Assembly: GCF_024171885.1 (NCBI RefSeq) | Contig: NZ_JAMTCP010000036.1 | Coordinates: forward strand, 6,802 to 70,801 | Source: Streptoalloteichus tenebrarius | GTDB lineage: Bacteria; Actinomycetota; Actinomycetes; Mycobacteriales; Pseudonocardiaceae | Reading direction: 5' to 3' | DNA length: 64,000 nucleotides | Shown here: piece by piece, positions 57,444-64,000 of the stretch | Numbering within the stretch: position 1 is the stretch's first letter | How the letters are laid out: the number at the start of each line of letters is the position of its first letter | Translations under genes and position numbers: made by a program | Notes under the pieces: model-generated | Told to the model about the DNA's origin: nothing | The model's database searches: none | The model's input: the letters and a program-made list of their open reading frames with translations, nothing else

Positions 57444-57841
57444 TGCCCTGCCTGGTAGCAGGGACCGGGTTCTCCGTGCGGTGAACACGGGCGCGGCCCT
57501 CACCTTGCCCAGCGGAGCAGGGGTGCGGGTAGCCCATCTTCACACGGTCCCTCGCTCTCGCCATGCCCGTGCGATGAGGTCAGCAGGGCTGGCCAGGTTC
57601 ACTCTGCCGGGTGATCTCTCCACTGACTGCCCGGACATCGACGACGGCGTGGACTGGGGTCCTGGTGCGCTGTGCACGCCACGATCTCCGTCGTGGTGCG
57701 GAGGCGTCGAGCGCGGAGGGTGTGGGGCCAAGCGCGCTGGCTGTCACTGAGAGTGGTTTGATCAACCAGGATGCAGTCATCCGTGGTGTGTCCCGGCCGC
57801 GGAGACGAGGTCCGTTCCTGACGGCAGGAGACTGTTCCCCG
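57444..57841. other. Non-coding stretch with small hairpins
   Basis: About 400 bp with no supported gene. Small dyads CCCTGC/GCAGGG (57445-57462) and CCACGA/TCGTGG (57680-57697) are present. The likely upstream signals of the next gene are at its right end. Confidence 0.45.
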
Positions 57842-58603
57842 GTGGGCGTGGTGATCGAACTCGCGAGCGGAGTGACCGTCGAGGCTCACGGAGACTGGGA
57901 GCTGCCATGGGAACCCAGACTCGCGCTCCGTGAGCTCACCCTCATGGTCGGTCCCTACGGCAGCGAGATCGTGCACGAGGGCCACGTCGCGGGAACGGTG
58001 GGAAGCGGGAGCGGGTGCTGTCCCGACGGTGACGAGGTCAGGTTCGACGGGGGTAGCCGCCTAGCGGACCTGGTCAGCGTCTGCTTTCACATCCCGGGAA
58101 ACAACGCCGATCAGCAATGCTCCGCCTGGTTGGAGACACCGGCGCGGCCGGCACGTCTGTGCATGGCCGACCCACGCGGGTTCGTGCTGGCACGAACTGA
58201 GCAACGATGGATGACGGACGGCGGTGAGGCGCTGCTGTGCCTGCGTTCCAGGGCGCCTGAGGGGTCGCGGGAGCGGGTCCGCATCGCCCACCATGTCGAC
58301 CTGCTGGTCGCAGGCGGCCGGTTCGCCGGCTGGGCAGTGGAGCACCCCGAGCGGTTTCTGGTGTCCGCGTGGGAACTTCCCTCGGGCGAGGCGCCGGACC
58401 GGGATCTGGCGGTGTTGTTGCGGGAGTACTTCCAGATCGTGTCCGACAGGAATGTGGCGCTGCTCAAGAACGGTGACCCCGGCGTTCGCCAGATGCTGGA
58501 GAGCCTGAGGTCCAGGGTGAACGACACCGCCGGGGCCACGGCGCGGCGGAAGGTGCTCCGGGACAGCATCGAAGCCACGTTCAACACCGTTGGCAACACC
58601 TAA
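57842..58603 (+). CDS. Hypothetical protein
   Basis: A 253-residue protein with no recognised domain. Protein-like segments include VVIELASGVTVEAHGDWELP, LTLMVGPYGSEIVHEGHVAG and ADLVSVCFHIPGNNADQQCS, and a Leu-rich C-terminal helix. GTG 57842 is chosen because CAGGAGA lies about 10 nt upstream; the frame is open further upstream. It lies 9 bp before an ABC ATPase fragment. Confidence 0.55.
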   Translation: MGVVIELASGVTVEAHGDWELPWEPRLALRELTLMVGPYGSEIVHEGHVAGTVGSGSGCCPDGDEVRFDGGSRLADLVSVCFHIPGNNADQQCSAWLETPARPARLCMADPRGFVLARTEQRWMTDGGEALLCLRSRAPEGSRERVRIAHHVDLLVAGGRFAGWAVEHPERFLVSAWELPSGEAPDRDLAVLLREYFQIVSDRNVALLKNGDPGVRQMLESLRSRVNDTAGATARRKVLRDSIEATFNTVGNT

Positions 58604-58611
58604 CCACGGCG

Positions 58612-58848
58612 CTGTTGCGCCAGCTCGACGGGCAGGTCTGGGAGGTGCTGGTTCCCGCCGCCCACGTCAACGCCGTGCGGTCGCGGCACGTGGTGAGCCG
58701 CGTCGTGCGGACTCCTCACGGGGTGCGGCTGCGGGTGCTGTCGCCGGAACCCCCGCTGCCGGACGCGGTGCCGGTCACCCCCGACCTGGAGGACGTCTAT
58801 CTCGACGTGATCCAGCGGTCCTCAGGCCTTGTGGGGGTGGCACGGTGA
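58612..58848 (+). pseudogene. C-terminal fragment of an ABC transporter ATPase
   Basis: About 78 codons, beginning without a start codon, read WEVLVPAAHVNAVRSRHVVS and end TPDLEDVYLDVIQRSSG. The closing TPDLEDVYL is typical of ABC-2 exporter ATPases. The P-loop, signature and Walker B parts are missing. Its stop overlaps the permease start by GTGA, so the original operon junction is preserved. Confidence 0.65.
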
Positions 58849-60450
58849 ACCCCGGAAGGCTGGCCCGCCTGGCCGTGGGCGATTTCCGGGACCGGGTGCG
58901 GCGGCCGGCGTACGCGGTGATCCTGCTGGCCGCCGTGGCGCTGGGGTACGTCGCCACCCCCGACCGCGACGCCCAGTGGGTCATCATGCAGATCGGCGAG
59001 TGCCGGGGTCTCTGCAACAGCGCCTACGTCGGGATGGTGACCGCGCTCGCCAGCTCCCTGTGGCTCACGTTAGGGCGGCTTCTACGTCGTGCGCAACGCG
59101 ATCGCCAGGGACGAGAGCACGCGGGGGTCTGGTCCTCGCCGCGACGCCCCTGCGCACGCCCGTCTACCTCGCGGGGAAGTTCCTGAGCAACGTCCTGGTG
59201 CTCGGCTCGATGCTGGCCGTCCTGGCCGTGACCGCGCTGGTGATGCAGCTCGCGCGGGGCGAGTCCACGTCGGTGGACGTGGTCGCGCTGCTGTCGCCCT
59301 TCGTGCTCGTCGCGTTGCCGCTGATGGCCACGACCGCCGGCGCCGCGCTGTTCTTCGAGCTGGTCCCCGGGCTGCGGACGGGGGCGGGCAACGTCGTCTG
59401 GTTCTTCCTCTGGATGGTGTTCGCCACCTCGGGCCAGTCGCCGAAGTTCCCGCTCGACGGGATCGGTGTGAGTCCCGTGGTCCAGTCGATGCGGGCCGCG
59501 ATGGAGCAACAGGGGCTCGACCGGTCCGGCGGTGAGTTCAGTCTGGGGCTGACCTACCTCGAACACCCGCTCAAGACGTTCGTCTGGACCGGGTTCACGC
59601 CGGGCGCGGACTTCGTGCTCAACCGTCTGGCCCTGGTCGGGATCGCGGTGGTCGTGGCCCTGGTGCCCGCTCTGTGGTTCGGCCGGTTCGACCCGACCCT
59701 CCGGCCGGGGAGGCGGGCTCCCCACGGCGAGAACGCACCCACCCCTGAGCCGGTGGTGCCCGTCAGCGTCGTCGAGTGGGAGCACTCGCCGGACGCGGTG
59801 GTCAGGACTCCCCCACTGCCGCGTGCCCCGGTCTTCCCCGGGAACTCGTTCGGCCGGCTGCTGTGGGGAGAGTGGCGCGTCCTCGTGCAGGGCACGCGTG
59901 CGTGGTGGTGGGGTGGCGCGGGGTTCGTCGCCGTGATGACCCTGCTCGCCCCTGCCACAACCGTGTCGCGGGTGATGCTGCCCGTCGCCTGGCTCTGGCC
60001 GATCGTGGTCTGGTCGCGGCTCGGCGCCCAGCGGCACGAACACGGCGTGGCCGACCTGCTGGGGGCCTACCCCACGGCACGACGTCGGGTGCTCGCGGAG
60101 TGGCTGGCAGGGTTCGCGCTGACCGGGCTCGTGGGGATCGTCCCGCTGTTGAAGATGCTGTCCATCTTGGACTGGCCCGGTGCGGCCGCCTGGACCGGCG
60201 GCGCGCTCTTCATCCCGTCGCTCGCGTTGTCGCTCGGCTCGCTGAGCCGCACGCACCGGCTGTTCCAGGCTGTCTACCCGCCTGTGGTACGGCGCGATCA
60301 ACGGTCTTCCCGTGCTGGACTTCATGGGCGCGATCCGGGTCGAGGGCCGGCCGGCGGGGCTCCCGCCGGTGGTGGTCGGCGGGCTGGCCTTGGCGCTGGT
60401 GGCGGTGGTGTTCCTGGCGAACGCCGTGGGACGACGAGTGCGCGACTGAT
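58845..60450 (+). pseudogene. Frameshifted ABC-2 type permease
   Basis: The protein begins at GTG 58845 (LARLAVGDFRDRVRRPAYAV) and continues through at least three frame changes. It runs to about 59070 in one frame, GFYVVRNAIARDESTR in a second near 59080-59130, then LVLAATPLRTPVYLAGKFLS to about 60280 in a third. It ends FMGAIRVEGRPAGLPPVVVG and NAVGRRVRD in another frame at TGA 60450. Restored, it would be a ~530-residue exporter permease with about 12 membrane segments. Confidence 0.75.
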
Positions 60451-60502
60451 GCCGGACCTTCGGCGTCGCCGACACATCACGCGCCTCCTCCGCTTGCGAA
60501 GT

Positions 60503-60522
60503 CCTTGTGCCACAAGGTTTTT
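60503..60522 (+). terminator. Rho-independent terminator with T-run
   Basis: CCTTG-TGCCA-CAAGG is followed directly by TTTTT (60518-60522). A true T-run is unusual in this high-GC DNA. It lies 53 bp past the permease remnant. Confidence 0.7.
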
Positions 60523-61001
60523 GTCAACCTTGCCCACGTTGAGGAGTTCGAGGAGCCCTACCTCACGGGCCGCCCGACGGCGGCATCACTCCACGTTTCG
60601 ACAACCACATCAGCAGTCTGCGCTACCGCTGATCGGTTGACCACTGAGTGATCTTGCCGACCCTTGTTGGCACGTAGCCGGGTGATTACGGTCGGTTCGG
60701 GGGTGTCGCTGATGATTGGGGGGCCGCAGTGTCCGCTCGTGCCTGCACAAAGGTCGGTTCTCCCATCAGCCGTTCCCGTCCCGAGAGCGAATCACCGACC
60801 GTAGCCTTCGCCTGTCCACAATCCGTCCGTCTGGCCGCGCTCCGAACGGCGCACGCGACAGGAACACGACATTTCCGCCGGATCACGCCAGCGGAAACAG
60901 GTCGCACACCGGCGCACGGTCACCCGCTCCCGGGCCCGCTCTGACTCGGTCGGTCTGTCCGAAGTGGACAACGCAGCCGACCGACACCGCGAGCTCCGGC
61001 G

Positions 61002-61037
61002 AAGGGCCCAGTGACCACACGACGTCGCTGGGCCCTT
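61002..61037 (+). promoter_or_regulatory. Leader hairpin upstream of the ALF-repeat gene
   Basis: AAGGGCCCAG (61002-61011) pairs with CTGGGCCCTT (61028-61037), and CGGC/GCCG outside a G-G mismatch extends the stem. It ends 61 bp before GTG 61099, so it may be an upstream terminator or part of the leader. Confidence 0.45.
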
Positions 61038-61098
61038 GCCGTGTGCTCGACCAGGCGGGCCGAACAGCGGTCCGCCCTTCCTCAAGGAGATTCCCTCA

Positions 61099-64000
61099 GT
61101 GGAAAGACCGAGACGGCGGCCGGGGGAGGCCAACAGGCCATCCTCCGGCTGGGCATGGGCTGGGAGAGCCCTCGCCGCTCTCCTGGCCACCGCGCTGCTG
61201 AGCGGCGCGTTATCACCGATCGCGTCCGCTCGGCCTCGAGTGCCGGTGGTTGCGGCGACGGCCGCGCCAGCGGGCCAACAGGGCGAGGACGGCAAGTCCG
61301 ACGAACAACGGCAGCTCGAACAGATGATGCGCGACCTGGTCGCCGACATCGCCGGGCTGGACGAGGACGAGGAGGTCCGGGACGCCGCGCAGCAGGCGCT
61401 GGCGGTCGGGACCCCCGAGGCGATCAACGAGTTCCTGGAGGTCGGCCAGCCCGCCGCCAAGGCGCGGGCCGAGGAGCGGAAGCGGGAGACCGACCGGCGC
61501 AACCGGGAGACGATCCAGGCGCTGGCCGGCACCGGTGGGCCGAACTTCAACGCCGAGGTCGAGCGTGTCCTGAAGGGCAGCGCGATCGACCGGGCGAACT
61601 TCCTGGCCTACGGCCGGGACATCGCGGCGGAGCGCGACCGCGCGGCAGGAGCAGCGGAGGCCGAGCGCAAGCGCGTCCTGCGTGAGCGGGTGCGGGTCCT
61701 TGTCGGCGCCGGTGGACCGGAGGTCTCCAAGGCCGCGAAGGCCGCGCTGGACGCGGGTGACGACGCGATCGCGGAGTTCCTCAGGACGGGCTACCTGGAG
61801 GCGGCCAACCGGGACGCGGCGGCCCGTGAGGCGCAGCTCAAGGAGCAGGAGGAGAAACGCAAGGCCGCCGAGGCGCTGTCGGAACTGGCCAAGCGCGCGG
61901 CGAAGGCGTCGGAGGCGCGGCGTCAGATCCTTGTGGCGCACGGCCAAGCGGTGCGCGCGTTGCAGGACACGGCCAACGCGATGACGTCGGCGGCGAACGC
62001 CTCCCGTGAGGCGGACCAGATCCTGCGGGCGAACACCGCCGGCGGTGGGCACGGCGGCTTCGAGCGGGTCAAGGAGGAGGTCGCACGACAGACCGGCTAC
62101 GCCGTCGAGAGCGCCAAGCAGGCGCGCATCGCGGCGGGTGTGGCGACTCCCCAGGCCAACGTTCTGGTCGAGCTGGGACTGCCGTACGGCGCCCAGTGGG
62201 TCAAGGTCGTCGAGGGGATGGCCGCCTCGGCCGAGGCGGCGGCCAACGCCGCGGAGACCGCCCGGCACGCCGTTGACGCGATCATCGCGGACGACGCCGC
62301 GACGGACGCGGCGCGCAAGGCCGAGGCGCACGCGGAGAACGCCAAGCAGTGGCGCGCCAACGCGGAGAGCCAGGCGAAGGCCGCGGCCGCGATCGCCGCC
62401 GCGGCCAAGGAACAGGCCGCGGCGGCAGCCGAGGCGGCGGAGCGCAGCAAGCGCTCCCGCGCCGAGGCGGAGGAAGCGCTGCGCCAGGCCCGGATTCACG
62501 GCGCGAAGGTCAAGGAACACCGCGCCACCGCGGAACGCGAGCGTGACGTCGCCGCCGAGAAGCGACGGGTGGCGGAGCGGGAGCGGACCATCGCCGCGGA
62601 GAAGCGGCGGGTGGCTGAGCAGCAACGTGCGATCGCCATCCGGAACCGGGACATCGCGCAGCAGGAACGCAAGGTCGCGGCGGAGAAGCGGGCCGCGGCC
62701 GAGAGCTTGCAGCGCACCGCCGCCGACCGGCGTGCCGCGGCACAGCGGGAGGAAGGTGTCGCCGCCGAGGCCAGCGGCAAGGCGCAGGAGCAGGACCGGA
62801 TCGCCACCGAGGCGAACCGCGTCGCGGGCGAGAAGGACCGCTACGCGAGCGAGCAGAGCCGCAAGGCGATCGAGGACGCGGCCAAACGCGACTTCGACAT
62901 GGCCAGGGCCCGGCAGGAAGAGGCCGTGGTCGCGTCGATGGACGCCGGCACGGAGAAGGACAAGGCCGCGGCGTCGGCGGCGGAGGCCCGGCGCAGGGCC
63001 AACGACTCGGATGCCGCCGCCGGCCGGTCGCGGAAGGCCGCCGACGAGGCGTCCGGGGCGGCGGCTGGGGCGCGCAGGGCGGCGATCGAGGCGCAGGGAG
63101 CAGCCAGCCGGGCGCGTGCGGCGGCGAGCCGGGCGCAGGCCGCCGCCGCTGCCGCACGGGCGGCCGCCAGTGAGGCCGAGGCGGCGGCTGGCCGGGCACG
63201 CGCCGCCGCGAAGGCGGCCGAGGCCGCGGCCGCGAGGGCCGGCCAGGCCGCCGACGCCGCCGAGGCGGAGGCGGCGGAGACCCACGCCCAGGCCGAGCGG
63301 GCGAACGCCGCCGCGGAGGAGGCCACGGCGCAGGAGGCGCGCGCCGCCGAGGCCGCGCGGGCGGCGATGCAGTTGGCCCAGGAGGCGCTCGACCAGGCGA
63401 GCCAGGCGATGCGGTCGGCCGAGCGGACCAGGGAGGAAGCCGAAGCCGCCGCGAGTGAGGCGTCCACCGCCGCGCTCCAGGCCGGGATCGCGACCCGTGC
63501 GGCAGGGGCGGCCGTGCAGTCCTCGGCCGGCATCGCCGACCCGGCGAACACCGCGATCAGCAAGGCCAGCCCGTTCGCCCGCGAGGACATCGACGCGGAC
63601 TTCGCGGTGCTGGTGGCCCAGCGCGCCAAGGACGTCGGCGACTCGCAGGTCAAGCTGGCGCAGGCCAAGGCCGCCGACGCTCAGGCACAGGCGCAACGGG
63701 CTGCTGAGGCAGCCCGCAAGGCCGCCGGCGAGGTCGCACCGGCGTTCCAGGCAGCAGCCGACGCCGCCCGCTCCGCCTCGGAGGCCGCGCAGGCGGCCGC
63801 GGCGGCGCAACGTTCGGCCGCCGAGGCTGCGGTGAACGGCGCGGCGGCGAGGGAGGCCGCCGCACAGGCGAACGCCGTCGACGCCGAGGCTCAGGCTGAC
63901 GCCAAGGCGGCGCGTGCCGCCGCCAACCAGGCCGCTGCCGACGCTGCCCTCGCCGGCCGGGCGGCCGACGCGGCGGAGGCCGACGCCCGTGCCGCACGGC
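61099..64000 (+). CDS. Giant secreted ALF-repeat, Ala-rich coiled-coil protein (probable polymorphic toxin N-part), incomplete
   Basis: GTG 61099 has AAGGAGA 8 nt upstream, and the frame is open for 967 codons to the window edge. A signal peptide (ALAALLATALLSGALSPIAS, residues about 25-45) is followed by ALF-type repeats (ALAVGTPEAINEFLEVG, VLKGSAIDRANFLAYG, ALDAGDDAIAEFLRTG). Beyond residue 220 it is almost pure Ala/Arg/Glu/Gln/Lys helix with ~11-residue periodicity (AAEKRRVAERERTIAAEKRR), expected to form a very long rod. Related streptomycete proteins end in a variable C-terminal toxin; that end is not visible. Confidence 0.8.
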   Translation, partial: MERPRRRPGEANRPSSGWAWAGRALAALLATALLSGALSPIASARPRVPVVAATAAPAGQQGEDGKSDEQRQLEQMMRDLVADIAGLDEDEEVRDAAQQALAVGTPEAINEFLEVGQPAAKARAEERKRETDRRNRETIQALAGTGGPNFNAEVERVLKGSAIDRANFLAYGRDIAAERDRAAGAAEAERKRVLRERVRVLVGAGGPEVSKAAKAALDAGDDAIAEFLRTGYLEAANRDAAAREAQLKEQEEKRKAAEALSELAKRAAKASEARRQILVAHGQAVRALQDTANAMTSAANASREADQILRANTAGGGHGGFERVKEEVARQTGYAVESAKQARIAAGVATPQANVLVELGLPYGAQWVKVVEGMAASAEAAANAAETARHAVDAIIADDAATDAARKAEAHAENAKQWRANAESQAKAAAAIAAAAKEQAAAAAEAAERSKRSRAEAEEALRQARIHGAKVKEHRATAERERDVAAEKRRVAERERTIAAEKRRVAEQQRAIAIRNRDIAQQERKVAAEKRAAAESLQRTAADRRAAAQREEGVAAEASGKAQEQDRIATEANRVAGEKDRYASEQSRKAIEDAAKRDFDMARARQEEAVVASMDAGTEKDKAAASAAEARRRANDSDAAAGRSRKAADEASGAAAGARRAAIEAQGAASRARAAASRAQAAAAAARAAASEAEAAAGRARAAAKAAEAAAARAGQAADAAEAEAAETHAQAERANAAAEEATAQEARAAEAARAAMQLAQEALDQASQAMRSAERTREEAEAAASEASTAALQAGIATRAAGAAVQSSAGIADPANTAISKASPFAREDIDADFAVLVAQRAKDVGDSQVKLAQAKAADAQAQAQRAAEAARKAAGEVAPAFQAAADAARSASEAAQAAAAAQRSAAEAAVNGAAAREAAAQANAVDAEAQADAKAARAAANQAAADAALAGRAADAAEADARAAR

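Larger units (their letters stand above)
60451..61098. other. Intergenic region upstream of the ALF-repeat gene
   Basis: About 650 bp without a supported gene. It holds a canonical terminator at 60503-60522 for the permease remnant and a leader hairpin at 61002-61037. The promoter of the large secreted-protein gene should lie here, but no clear -10/-35 pair stands out. Confidence 0.5.

Noticed and set aside
61213-63810. An 865-codon open frame antisense to the ALF-repeat gene
   Set aside because: The plus-strand frame has a ribosome site, signal peptide and repeat structure, while the antisense frame is Leu/Gly/Arg-rich shadow of Ala-rich coding.

Overview
The window comes from a high-GC actinomycete chromosome. 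Gene content, GTG/TTG starts, leaderless promoters, mIHF, BldD and the mycobacterium-like gene order all point to the order Pseudonocardiales (a Saccharothrix/Actinosynnema/Lentzea-type organism). That placement is inference; no rRNA is present.

Positions 1-1,600: a tandem array of hairpin elements runs off the left edge, followed by a divergent MarR/cupin pair that shares an operator. Positions 1,638-19,100: core housekeeping genes, nearly all on the minus strand and tightly overlapped: pyrR-pyrB-pyrC-(membrane protein)-carA-carB-pyrF (UMP synthesis), mihF-gmk-rpoZ-coaBC-metK-methyltransferase, and efp-nusB with an Xaa-Pro peptidase. The developmental regulator bldD is divergent from pyrR. 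A PyrR-binding RNA hairpin sits in front of pyrR, and a near-consensus BldD box sits in front of bldD.

Positions 19,200-47,100: uvrB, a DUF5685 protein with a very Cys-rich tail, a tandem pair of DUF402-like genes with leaderless promoters, coaE (fused to a GrpB domain), rpsA, polA, a branched-chain amino-acid ABC operon and the ANTAR regulator pdtaR. The order uvrB/coaE/rpsA/polA/pdtaR resembles Mycobacterium. Inserted here are a TetR-controlled module of a degenerate ABC ATPase plus a YhgE/Pip-like membrane protein, and small metabolic genes. The gap between the VOC gene and uvrB carries a duplicated module with exact DnaA-box 9-mers.

Positions 48,000-64,000: accessory DNA starting at a tRNA-Leu(CAA). 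It holds broken aminoglycoside-phosphotransferase-like genes (one with a 24-bp inverted duplication), a lower-GC secreted I36-like protein, an ECF sigma factor with a CU044_5270-type partner, remnants of an integrative element (DUF2637), a TetR/MFS efflux pair, a decayed CRISPR-cas3 locus with two two-repeat mini-arrays, a frameshifted ABC exporter, and the first 967 codons of a very large secreted ALF-repeat, Ala-rich coiled-coil protein that looks like the N-terminal part of a polymorphic toxin and is cut by the window edge.
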